From positions 1-7,885 of the forward strand of contig CAYTSB010000041.1 of NCBI GenBank assembly GCA_964440405.1: a stretch of DNA of 7,885 nt. Direction: 5' to 3'. Numbering within the stretch: position 1 is the stretch's first letter; each line of letters starts with the position of its first letter. The DNA is from DAOSVX01 sp964440405 (GTDB taxonomy: Bacteria > Bacillota_I > Bacilli_A > RF39 > UBA660). A model generated the notes under the pieces. The model did no database searches. It worked only from the letters and a program-made list of their open reading frames with translations, and was not told the origin of the DNA. Below, one piece after another: positions 1 through 5,920 of this stretch. The position numbers and the translations under genes were made by a program.

Positions 1-176
1 ATTATGAAACAAACAATAAAAACAATTCAGAAAACGAACAAATAACTTTTGTTTTGGAAGAAGAGCAACCTAATAAATTAAAAGAGCGATTAGCAGAAAT
101 TGACCCATTAAAAATTACTCCTTTGGAAGCAATGAATATTCTATATGAACTAAAACAAGTCAGTAAGGAGGATTAA
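1..176 (+). CDS. mutS: DNA mismatch repair protein MutS, C-terminal fragment
   Basis: Only the last 57 codons are inside the window; the reading frame starts at base 3 and ends at TAA 174-176. The visible tail is a low-complexity Asn/Glu-rich linker followed by the ending TPLEAMNILYELKQV, which matches the conserved close of bacterial MutS (a TPLEAL-x-x-L-x-x-LK pattern just before the stop). MutS is the ATPase that recognises mismatches and small loops in DNA and recruits MutL. The ATPase and mismatch-binding domains lie outside the window, so the call rests on this tail alone. The last codons also carry the AAGGAGG ribosome site (165-171) of the next gene, so the two are probably co-transcribed and translationally coupled. 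In many Bacillota mutL follows mutS; here it does not. Confidence 0.8.
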   Translation, partial: YETNNKNNSENEQITFVLEEEQPNKLKERLAEIDPLKITPLEAMNILYELKQVSKED

Positions 177-464
177 ATGAAAAATATACCAAGGTCAATC
201 TGGGGGAAAAAACTACCGATTAATAATCGGAAAGAAAGAATGAGGATTTATTTGGCAGAATCAATTATTTTTATGATTGCGATGACTATATTTGATGTTT
301 TAGCTTTATTTGTAGTCAAAAATAAAGCAACATTTAAGTTTTTTGATAATTATCTAGTTAATTATATTTTATCAGTTTTAATTACGAGTTTAATTTTATT
401 TATAATATCTTATGTCTTTGATTTTATTGTCAGTGAAATTAGTGTCAGAAAATGTCAAAAATAA
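177..464 (+). CDS. Small two-pass membrane protein, unknown function
   Basis: I do not recognise this 95-residue protein. Its ATG directly abuts the mutS stop (TAAATG) and is preceded by a strong AAGGAGG at 165-171 with 5 nt spacing, which makes it a convincing gene. It has a basic N-terminus of about 23 residues (many Lys/Arg), a hydrophobic segment at about residues 24-47, a short charged loop (KNKATFKFFDN, 49-58), a second hydrophobic segment at about 60-85, and a charged tail ending RKCQK. By the positive-inside rule both ends would be cytoplasmic with the short loop outside. Coupling to mutS suggests shared expression, but nothing in the sequence suggests a role in mismatch repair; it may only be carried on the same transcript. 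No terminator is visible after it. Confidence 0.75.
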   Translation: MKNIPRSIWGKKLPINNRKERMRIYLAESIIFMIAMTIFDVLALFVVKNKATFKFFDNYLVNYILSVLITSLILFIISYVFDFIVSEISVRKCQK

Positions 465-473
465 GTAGGATTA

Positions 474-502
474 TTGCATAAAAATTAGAAATGTGTTAAT
501 CT
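474..502 (+). promoter_or_regulatory. Candidate sigma-A promoter for the surface-protein gene
   Basis: A TTGCAT -35-like element at 474-479 is followed after 17 nt by TAATCT at 497-502, with an extended -10 TG at 494-495. This would start transcription near 509 and leave a leader of about 25 nt before the ATG at 534. Such matches are common by chance in AT-rich DNA, so this is a moderate call. Confidence 0.4.
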
Positions 503-533
503 AGACTAGTAAAACAAAAAGAGGAAGATGATT

Positions 534-2109
534 ATGAGTCAGCGGAATAAAAAAATTATTATAATAATAATTGTTGCAACATTTATAGTATTAGGGGGAA
601 TGACCTATGCTTATTTTAGTGCGGGAGGTGTTACTGGTAATACTAATACTAATACGATAGTAACCTTAACTGCTGATTATGGTAATATTATTGTTACATA
701 TGATAATTCTAAAGGAATTATTAGTGCCAGTAATATTAATCTAGCTGAAAGTGAAAAGGGTCAAGATAATTTATATTTAATGAAGTTTAATATTGAAAGT
801 ACAGCAACTATTTTCCAAGATATATCTATTAGATGGAAAGAAATAGCTAATAATTTCTGTCAATATGCTAGTGGTCAAGCTTGTACTGATGTTGAAACTG
901 ATAATTTTGTTGGAAATGAACTAAGTTATAATTTATACAGTTGTAGCGAAACTAACTATAACAATGTAACAACGGCAAATGTTAGTGCCAATTGTACAAG
1001 TATTGGAACAAATTCTGTTCCTGTAACAAGTAGTACTAGTGATGTAACTACTGCCAAATATGTCAGATTAAATCCTCAAAGTAAAACTTACTATGTTTTA
1101 ATTATTGTTTTAAAAAATATTACTACTGAACAGAATTATAATCAAGGTAAGAGTTTTACTGGTCAGTTAGATGTTCAAAGATATACAAATACTGATCTTT
1201 TGGCAAGTAATATTGTAACTGTTGCTAATTTAAAACCAGCTGATGAAACAAGTACTTATGTCAGTTCACCAACTGGGATAAATTTTAGTCAAAACAATAG
1301 TTTAACTAATGGCCAGGGATTATATTCTGTGGGAAATGTTAAATTTTATCGTGGTGATACATTTTGTGCCTATCCTAATTATGCTTCAGAAGGGCCAAAT
1401 GGGTCTTACTGTATTGCAGCCGGAGGTACATGGGTAGGAGTGGGTTCATATTANNNNNNNNNNNNNNNNNNNNNNNNNNNNNNNNNNNNNNNNNNNNNNN
1501 NNNNNNNNNNNNNNNNNNNNNNNNNNNNNNNNNNNNNNNNNNNNNNNNNNNNNTCAAGAATCGGCTTTAGCATATGCAGCTTATACTAATAGTAATGTGT
1601 TTTCAGCTATAAATACATGGTATGTTAATAACTTAAGTAGCTATAGTAATTACCTATCAGATGAAAATTTTTGTAATGATATCTCTTGGGGCTATGTAGA
1701 TGAACTTAATGATTATCATTATTTTAGTACATATACCAGATTATGGACTGATCATAATCCGACATATTCCTGTAGCGGGGCATCGGCTTTAACTGTTGCC
1801 AATGGTAAATTAAATTATCCAATTGCAACAATATCGGCCGATGAAGCATATTTTGCCGGAGGAGCTACTAATGAATATGGGGCGAATTTAACATTCTTTC
1901 TACAAAATGGTGGTGATTACTGGACAATGTCTCCTGATTATTGGATTCCTGCTGGAAATCTTTTTGTCCGCCATATTAATATTCCGGGTGGGATTAGTAC
2001 TAATTATTATTATGCTTCAGGCGGGGTAAGACCTGTAATTAGTCTGAAATCAAATGTCGTCATTAGTAGTGGTAGTGGTTCAATAACAGATCCTTGGATT
2101 ATAGAATAA
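534..2109 (+). CDS. Secreted/surface protein with SipW/TasA-type signal, interrupted by assembly gap
   Basis: The start is set at ATG 534 rather than the in-frame ATG 528, because GAGG at 521-524 is only 3 nt from 528 but 9 nt from 534. The N-terminus has basic residues, a hydrophobic stretch (about 8-26) and GGMTYAYFSAGG (21-32), resembling the SipW-dependent signals of TasA/CalY-like proteins. The next ~280 residues are rich in Asn, Thr and Ser with scattered cysteines, as expected for an exported beta-rich domain; this part ends at Tyr with two bases (TA) before the gap. After the gap the frame resumes at base 1555 (QESALAYAAYTN) and runs to TAA 2107-2109. This C-terminal part, with INTWYVNNLSSY, DYWTMSP and GVRPVISLKSNVV, matches a module I associate with repeated surface proteins of gut Bacillota (DUF6273/FISUMP-like; recollection, not searched). 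The frame is continuous only if the true gap is a multiple of three. The GTG at 1597 has no ribosome site and is not a start. Two fragments joined by scaffolding remain possible. Confidence 0.75.
638..655 (+). repeat. Three tandem TAATAC hexamers
   Basis: TAATAC occurs three times in a row and encodes the Asn-Thr pairs at about residues 36-41, just after the signal sequence of the surface protein. A change in copy number would keep the frame, so it could vary the length of this linker. It is a very short repeat and may be trivial. Confidence 0.6.
1454..1553. other. Assembly gap of exactly 100 N
   Basis: Exactly 100 unknown bases is a usual scaffolding placeholder, so the real length is unknown. 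The frame before the gap has codons starting at positions divisible by 3, and the frame after it at positions one further on. If one intact gene spans the gap, its true length must be a multiple of three, so it is not 100. Confidence 0.98.
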
Positions 2110-2132
2110 CTAAAAGATTTTAGTTATTTTTT
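2108..2132 (+). terminator. Rho-independent terminator after the surface-protein gene
   Basis: AACTAAAA (2108-2115) and TTTTAGTT (2118-2125) are perfect inverted copies, effectively a 7-bp stem with a 4-nt loop, followed by ATTTTTT. The stem begins inside the stop codon. It is AT-rich, hence weak, but placed correctly and followed by a U-tract. Confidence 0.6.
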
Positions 2133-2141
2133 AATATTACA

Positions 2142-2150
2142 TGATATAAT
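2142..2150 (+). promoter_or_regulatory. Extended -10 promoter of the nusB-xseA-xseB operon
   Basis: TGATATAAT is a perfect extended -10 (TGnTATAAT), with the consensus hexamer at 2145-2150. No good -35 is present at 16-18 nt; that region is the preceding terminator stem. Extended -10 promoters can do without a -35. Transcription should begin near 2157, leaving only about 10 nt before the nusB ATG. Confidence 0.6.
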
Positions 2151-2155
2151 TAAAA

Positions 2156-2161
2156 AGGTGA
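2156..2161 (+). promoter_or_regulatory. AGGTGA ribosome site deciding the nusB start
   Basis: AGGTGA complements the UCACCU part of the 16S rRNA 3' end and sits 5 nt before ATG 2167. The upstream in-frame GTG at 2158 is part of this site, so it is not the start. The same motif at similar spacing precedes the spoIIM-like gene, mnmA and the small minus-strand gene. Confidence 0.75.
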
Positions 2162-2166
2162 ATTGT

Positions 2167-2571
2167 ATGGTTAAAAGTAGAAGTGAACTAAGAGAAAAAT
2201 GTATGATTATTTTATATCAAATAGAAATTATGAAAAAAAACGATATTCCTTATAATATTGAAGATTTAATTAAAGATAATTTAGAAATAGATAGTGAGTT
2301 TGTTAAAGAGATAGTTTATGGAGTAGTTACCGAATACAATAAACTAGATGAACTTGCTAACAAGTATTTAAAAAATTGGGATATTAATAGAATTGAAGAA
2401 ACTGGAGCATCTATTTTAAGAATGGCTATTTATGAGCTTGTTTATACTGATACTCCTCAAATAGTAGTTATTAATGAAGCAATTAATTTAGCTAAAAAAT
2501 ACAGTGATGATAAAATTCGTAAAATGATTAATGCTTCTTTAGATAGGGTAATGAAGGATTATGAAAAATAA
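2167..2571 (+). CDS. nusB: Transcription antitermination factor NusB
   Basis: This 134-residue all-helical protein matches NusB in length (usually 130-150) and motifs: an N-terminal SRSELREKCMIILYQIE (the R-x-x-R-x-x-A-x-x-x-LYQ helix), then the C-terminal signature DINRIEETGASILRMAIYEL, then TPQIVVINEAINLAKKYSDD and a closing INASLDRV. NusB, with NusE (ribosomal protein S10), binds boxA RNA in the rRNA leader and suppresses premature termination during rRNA transcription in the cytoplasm. It is the first gene of a compact operon; its last 11 bases overlap xseA in another frame. The nusB-xseA-xseB order is common in Bacillota. The start at ATG 2167 is chosen for its AGGTGA site. Confidence 0.95.
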   Translation: MVKSRSELREKCMIILYQIEIMKKNDIPYNIEDLIKDNLEIDSEFVKEIVYGVVTEYNKLDELANKYLKNWDINRIEETGASILRMAIYELVYTDTPQIVVINEAINLAKKYSDDKIRKMINASLDRVMKDYEK

Positions 2572-3754
2572 TTATATTTTAGTAACTGAATTAAATAACT
2601 ATTTAAAAGATTTATTAGATAATGAACCTTTTTTAAGACATATTTATTTAAAAGGTGAAATATCTAACTTTAAAGCCCATGGCCGAGGTCATTTATATTT
2701 CTCTTTAAAAGATCTAAATAGTAAAATCAATGCCGTAATGTTTGAATTCAATGCTAAGAATTTAAGTTTTATTCCTAAAGATGGCATGAATGTTTTAGTC
2801 GAAGGGAGAATAAGTGTTTATCCGGCAACTGGCAATTATCAAATCTATATTGATAAAATGGAAGAGGACGGATTAGGTAATTTATATTTGAAATTTGAAG
2901 AATTAAAGAAAACTCTAAGTTTAGAAGGCTTATTTGATGAAAAACATAAAAAGCCATTACCTAAATTTCCAACTAAGATTGGAATTATTACAGCTAGTAG
3001 TGGAGCAGCCATTAAGGATATTTTAAGCACCCTGGAACGAAGATTTCCTTTATGCGAGACCATTTTATTTCCTTCCTTGGTTCAAGGTGATGGAGCTAAA
3101 GAAAATATTGTTAAACAGATTAAAACTGCTAATACCTATCCTTTAGATTTAATTATTTTAGGTAGAGGCGGGGGATCAATTGAAGATTTATGGGCTTTTA
3201 ACGAAGAGATTGTGGCAAGAGCTATTTATAACTCTAAAATACCTATTATTAGTGCGGTGGGTCATGATGTTGATTATACGATTAGTGACTTTGTGGCTGA
3301 TTTAAGAGCACCTACTCCAACTGGAGCAGCAGAAATGGCAGTACCCAATCTTAATGATTTAAATATTTATTTAAATCAGTTAAAAATTAGAATAGCCAAA
3401 TCCATTAAAAATAATTTAACCAGTTATCTAACTAGATTAAATAACATTGAATCTTCTTATATATTGCAAAATCCAATGGCAATGTATGAAATAAAAGAGC
3501 AAAAATTAATAACAACGATTGAAAGAGCTAATAATCTTATCTTTAATTTAAATAAAACTAAACAATATGAGTTTAAAATCTTATTACATAAATTAAAACT
3601 ATTAAATCCTTTAGGGATTTTAGAAAAAGGTTATAGTGTTGTTAGTATGAATGCTAAAATTATTAAAGATAGTGAAGAAGTAGAAATTAATGATGAAATG
3701 ACTATTAAATTATTTAAAGGTAAATTAAAAGTAATAGTGAAGGAGAGATTATAA
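2561..3754 (+). CDS. xseA: Exodeoxyribonuclease VII large subunit
   Basis: XseA is the catalytic subunit of exonuclease VII, which with several XseB copies degrades single-stranded DNA from either end into oligonucleotides. At 397 residues it is slightly short for the family (about 400-460). Visible parts are an N-terminal OB-fold (about 1-105, with GEISNFKAHGRGHLYFSLKD), a catalytic domain (about 135-310), a helical region, and the typical C-terminal NPLGILEKGYSVV. Residues known to matter in E. coli XseA all align: D153 in GAAIKDIL, R202 in LGRGGGSIEDLW, and H235 and D238 in SAVGHDVD, followed by DFVADLRAPTPTGAAE. The enzyme therefore looks intact. The gene overlaps nusB by 11 bases and xseB by one. 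The ribosome site is mediocre (GAAGGA only 2 nt before the ATG), so coupling to nusB translation probably matters. Confidence 0.97.
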   Translation: MKNNYILVTELNNYLKDLLDNEPFLRHIYLKGEISNFKAHGRGHLYFSLKDLNSKINAVMFEFNAKNLSFIPKDGMNVLVEGRISVYPATGNYQIYIDKMEEDGLGNLYLKFEELKKTLSLEGLFDEKHKKPLPKFPTKIGIITASSGAAIKDILSTLERRFPLCETILFPSLVQGDGAKENIVKQIKTANTYPLDLIILGRGGGSIEDLWAFNEEIVARAIYNSKIPIISAVGHDVDYTISDFVADLRAPTPTGAAEMAVPNLNDLNIYLNQLKIRIAKSIKNNLTSYLTRLNNIESSYILQNPMAMYEIKEQKLITTIERANNLIFNLNKTKQYEFKILLHKLKLLNPLGILEKGYSVVSMNAKIIKDSEEVEINDEMTIKLFKGKLKVIVKERL

Positions 3755-3978
3755 TGGAAAAAAAACCTAAAACTTTTGAAGAAAATTTTCAAGAATTAGA
3801 AATTTTAGTTAAAGATTTAGAAAATGGTAATGTTAGCCTGGATTCCTCAATTGAAAAGTATACTAAAGCGATGGCTTTAGCTAAAGAATGCGGTGATAAA
3901 CTTAGTGAAGCAACGAAACAGGTTAATAGCATCTTACTCGAATCTGGCAATTTAGAAGAATTTAAACTAAATGAATGA
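3754..3978 (+). CDS. xseB: Exodeoxyribonuclease VII small subunit
   Basis: This 74-residue protein fits XseB in size and pattern: TFEENFQELEILVKDLENG, SLDSSIEKYTKAMALAKECG and a final helix with the LSEATKQVNSILLE register. XseB forms a helical hairpin that binds the helical arm of XseA to make active exonuclease VII. Its ATG overlaps the xseA stop (TAATG) and has AAGGAGAG at 3740-3747, so it is translationally coupled. It ends in TGA; reading through that codon would add only W-N-W before TAA. It is the last gene of the operon. In many Bacillota ispA and dxs follow; they are absent here. Confidence 0.95.
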   Translation: MEKKPKTFEENFQELEILVKDLENGNVSLDSSIEKYTKAMALAKECGDKLSEATKQVNSILLESGNLEEFKLNE

Positions 3979-3998
3979 AACTGGTAAAATTTGGTAAA

Positions 3999-4033
3999 TA
4001 AAAAGACAATACCATTTATTGTCTTTTTATTTT
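3999..4033 (+). terminator. Strong rho-independent terminator after xseB
   Basis: AAAAAGACAAT (4000-4010) and ATTGTCTTTTT (4018-4028) form a perfect 11-bp stem with a 7-nt loop (ACCATTT). The stem can extend by further A-T pairs and is followed by a T-rich run (ATTTTATT). It closes the nusB-xseA-xseB operon. Confidence 0.85.
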
Positions 4034-4046
4034 ATTCTAATTAAGC

Positions 4047-4053
4047 CATAATA
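4047..4053 (+). promoter_or_regulatory. Possible -10 element of spoIVB
   Basis: CATAATA lies 5 nt upstream of the TGGTGA ribosome site. It resembles a sigma-A -10 (CATAAT) and also fits the CATWMTA form of sporulation sigma-G -10 elements; spoIVB is forespore-expressed in Bacillus. A supporting -35 is poor (TTTTA at 4025-4029 with 17-nt spacing), and the DNA is AT-rich, so this is speculative. Confidence 0.25.
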
Positions 4054-4068
4054 ATAATGGTGATTTAT

Positions 4069-5052
4069 ATGCACAAAAAGTTAAATAAAATTTTTATAAT
4101 GCTATTATTATTAATATTTCCTTTGAATATTCTAGCATATTCAGAATATATTATTCCCGGTGGTGAAAATTTGGGAATTGAAATTAATAGTGATGGAATA
4201 ATTATTATTGGATTTTATAAAGTTAATGGTCAATATAACTGGGGAACACCCAGTTTAAAAGTAGGGGATAGAATCATTAAAGTAAATGATATTGAAACTA
4301 ATGACATTGATACTTTAATTAAAACTATTGATGAAACAATTACAGATAATAAAGTTAAATTAACAATTAAAAGAAAAAACTCTATAGAAAATATTACTCT
4401 TAGTTTAACAAAAATAAATGGTATTTATAAAACTGGTTTGTATGTTAAAGATAATCTAACTGGAATAGGAACTCTTACTTATATTGATCCTGAAACCTTG
4501 ATTTATGGTGCTTTAGGTCATGAAGTAATTGAATCAAACATTAATGAACGAATTGAAGTAAAAACCGGTCTTATTTTTAAAAGTATGATTACGGGAATTA
4601 CTCGTAGTGTTAATGGTTCTCCAGGTGGTAAAAATGCTAAATTCTATTATAATGTTAAATATGGTAATATAATAAAAAATACTCCATATGGAATATTTGG
4701 AACTTATAATAATGATTTACCAGATACTGATTTGATTGAAGTAGGGAAACCGGATGAAATAAAAACCGGTAAAGCAGTAATTAAAACAGTTTTAAGCAGA
4801 TATAAAATAGAAGAATATGTAATCAATATAACCAACATTGATTATAATGCCGCTATTAAAAATCTGACTTTTAAGATTACTGATCAAAAATTATTAAATA
4901 AAGCTGGCGGTATTGTTCAGGGAATGAGCGGTAGTCCAATTATTCAGAACAATAAAATAATTGGAGCTGTAACTCATGTTATTGTTGATAATGTTGAATC
5001 GGGTTATGGGATATTTATAACAACAATGCTAGAAGAAGGAGAAAACAATTAA
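4069..5052 (+). CDS. spoIVB: SpoIVB-family serine peptidase (S55) with PDZ domain
   Basis: With the start at ATG 4069 (TGGTGA at 4058-4063, 5 nt away; the in-frame ATG 4057 overlaps that site) the protein has 327 residues, versus about 426 in Bacillus subtilis. It has a signal or anchor helix (about 5-23), a PDZ domain (about 31-115, with LKVGDRIIKVNDIET) and the S55 peptidase domain (about 125-322). The triad is visible: His151 in GALGH, Asp272 in TDQKLL, Ser287 in GIVQGMSGSPII; the Asp-to-Ser distance of 15 equals that of B. subtilis Asp363-Ser378. In spore formers SpoIVB is secreted from the forespore and cleaves SpoIVFA, releasing the pro-sigma-K protease SpoIVFB. Whether this organism sporulates cannot be judged here; an envelope role outside sporulation is possible. 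It stands alone between two terminators. In many Bacillota spoIVB lies downstream of xseAB, with ispA, dxs and recN between. Confidence 0.92.
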   Translation: MHKKLNKIFIMLLLLIFPLNILAYSEYIIPGGENLGIEINSDGIIIIGFYKVNGQYNWGTPSLKVGDRIIKVNDIETNDIDTLIKTIDETITDNKVKLTIKRKNSIENITLSLTKINGIYKTGLYVKDNLTGIGTLTYIDPETLIYGALGHEVIESNINERIEVKTGLIFKSMITGITRSVNGSPGGKNAKFYYNVKYGNIIKNTPYGIFGTYNNDLPDTDLIEVGKPDEIKTGKAVIKTVLSRYKIEEYVINITNIDYNAAIKNLTFKITDQKLLNKAGGIVQGMSGSPIIQNNKIIGAVTHVIVDNVESGYGIFITTMLEEGENN

Positions 5053-5073
5053 AAAGCCACTAATGTGGCTTTT
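5052..5073. terminator. Bidirectional terminator between spoIVB and a minus-strand small gene
   Basis: AAAAGCCAC (5052-5060) and GTGGCTTTT (5065-5073) form a perfect 9-bp stem with a TAAT loop. T-rich sequence follows on both strands (TTTTAATTT forward, GGCTTTTTAATTG reverse). It overlaps the spoIVB stop and lies just past the stop of the minus-strand gene, so it can serve both convergent genes. Confidence 0.85.
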
Positions 5074-5079
5074 AATTTA

Positions 5080-5175
5080 CTATTTAATAAAATATATTGC
5101 TAAAGTTGAAATGGTTCCCAAAATCATAATTATTAATAGGATCCAAGTTATAATTTTTATTGTCTTTTTACTCAT
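5080..5175 (-). CDS. 31-residue single-pass membrane protein, Prli42/DUF4044-like
   Basis: On the minus strand an ATG at 5175-5173 opens 31 codons ending in TAG (5082-5080). An AGGTGA site (minus strand, 5186-5181) is 5 nt upstream, the arrangement used by other genes here. The peptide is MSKKTIKI, one hydrophobic helix (about residues 8-29, with ILLIIMILGT), then IYFIK. A lysine-rich start, single helix and short tail are typical of tiny Bacillota membrane proteins such as Prli42 (the stressosome-associated miniprotein of Listeria) and DUF4044. I recognise the general form only; homology is not proven at this length. It points convergently at spoIVB with a shared terminator, and diverges from the spoIIM-like gene across about 70 bases. 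If real, it would be an inner-membrane peptide with its basic N-terminus in the cytoplasm. Confidence 0.72.
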   Translation of the reverse strand: MSKKTIKIITWILLIIMILGTISTLAIYFIK

Positions 5176-5236
5176 TTAAGTCACCTCTACTTAATAAATT
5201 TATCATAAAATCAAACTCTTGTAAATATATTTATTT

Positions 5237-5242
5237 AGGTGA
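5237..5242 (+). promoter_or_regulatory. AGGTGA ribosome site deciding the spoIIM-like start
   Basis: AGGTGA is 4 nt before ATG 5247. Starting further upstream in the same frame would use a TTG without ribosome site and would overlap the oppositely oriented small gene, so ATG 5247 is preferred. Confidence 0.75.
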
Positions 5243-5246
5243 TAAG

Positions 5247-5837
5247 ATGAATTACTTAAGGACAAGCATTAAATTCAATAAGAAACTGGTTATTTTTATT
5301 TTAAGTTTTATCTTGGTAGGAATTATTTTAGGTATTATTTATTATCTCCTACAAAGTAAAGGCATAAAAATAGTTATTACCAATGAGTTAATTAATATTA
5401 AATCAGTAATTAATAATTCTAAAAACAATATTTTATTTCATTTTTTAGTACTTACTCTTATCTTTTTAGTGGGATTTATTGTTGTGGGCATACCTCTTAT
5501 TTTATTTTATCTTTTTTATGAAGCAATGTCTTTAGGATTTCTAATAGCAATATTTACTGCTAATCATGGCGTTAAAGGTATGATATTCAGTCTATTCTTC
5601 ATTTTAATTAACAAACTAGTATATTTAGTCGTTTTAAATTATATGGCCTTAAATAGCATAAAAACAACTAAAAAAATAGTTAAATCATTTGTTTTAAAAA
5701 GTGATGAAACAATTAACAATTTAATTAGAATTAATATTCCCAGATATTTAATAATAATAACAGTTTCTTTAGCTAATGATATTTTAATTTATTTTATTGG
5801 CAGTAAGATTCTTAATGTATTAACTTTTCTAATTTAA
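5247..5837 (+). CDS. spoIIM: SpoIIM-like multipass membrane protein
   Basis: The 196-residue protein is almost entirely membrane-embedded: helices at about 13-34, 63-90, 94-104, 110-133 and 165-190, with a less hydrophobic stretch at 38-60. The central run GIPLILFYLFYEAMSLGF followed by NHGVKGMIFSL resembles the SpoIIM family core (a GIP-x-x-L segment, then L/SGF, then HG-x-x-G). Size is close to B. subtilis SpoIIM (about 215). In sporulation SpoIIM joins SpoIID and SpoIIP in peptidoglycan remodelling during engulfment; the family also occurs in non-spore-formers with unknown roles. Closeness to spoIVB supports the call, as spoIIM lies in the same neighbourhood in many Clostridia (from memory). 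A TATATT at 5226-5231 could be its -10. The match is by pattern, so an unrelated DUF family remains possible. Confidence 0.65.
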   Translation: MNYLRTSIKFNKKLVIFILSFILVGIILGIIYYLLQSKGIKIVITNELINIKSVINNSKNNILFHFLVLTLIFLVGFIVVGIPLILFYLFYEAMSLGFLIAIFTANHGVKGMIFSLFFILINKLVYLVVLNYMALNSIKTTKKIVKSFVLKSDETINNLIRINIPRYLIIITVSLANDILIYFIGSKILNVLTFLI

Positions 5838-5855
5838 CAATCATTTGAAAAACTT

Positions 5856-5883
5856 TTGTTTTTATCAGGATATATGTTATGAT
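5856..5883 (+). promoter_or_regulatory. Promoter of mnmA
   Basis: TTGTTT at 5856-5861, a 16-nt spacer and TATGAT at 5878-5883 with an extended -10 TG at 5875-5876 make a credible sigma-A promoter. Transcription would begin near 5890, leaving about 30 nt before the mnmA ATG, with AGGTGA at 5911-5916. Confidence 0.6.
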
Positions 5884-5920
5884 AAATATAGATAAAAATA
5901 TTAGTTAAACAGGTGAAAAG

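Noticed and set aside
1375..1557. Minus-strand reading frame across the N gap
   Set aside because: More than half of it is unknown bases, it has no ribosome site, and it lies antisense to the surface-protein gene.
1597..2109. Separate gene starting at GTG 1597
   Set aside because: No ribosome site precedes it, and the frame is open and protein-like from base 1555, so it is the C-terminal part of the gapped gene.
2775..3063. Two minus-strand reading frames inside xseA
   Set aside because: They lie fully antisense to a conserved gene, lack ribosome sites and show no protein-like pattern.
5160..5246. N-terminal extension of the spoIIM-like gene from a TTG
   Set aside because: It has no ribosome site, would overlap the opposite-strand small gene, and adds a sequence unlike a membrane-protein start; ATG 5247 has AGGTGA.
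5848..5863. Hairpin AAAAAC-TTTT-GTTTTT after the spoIIM-like gene as terminator
   Set aside because: Only six pairs, nearly all A-T, without a following T-run, and it overlaps the likely mnmA -35. Too weak to call.
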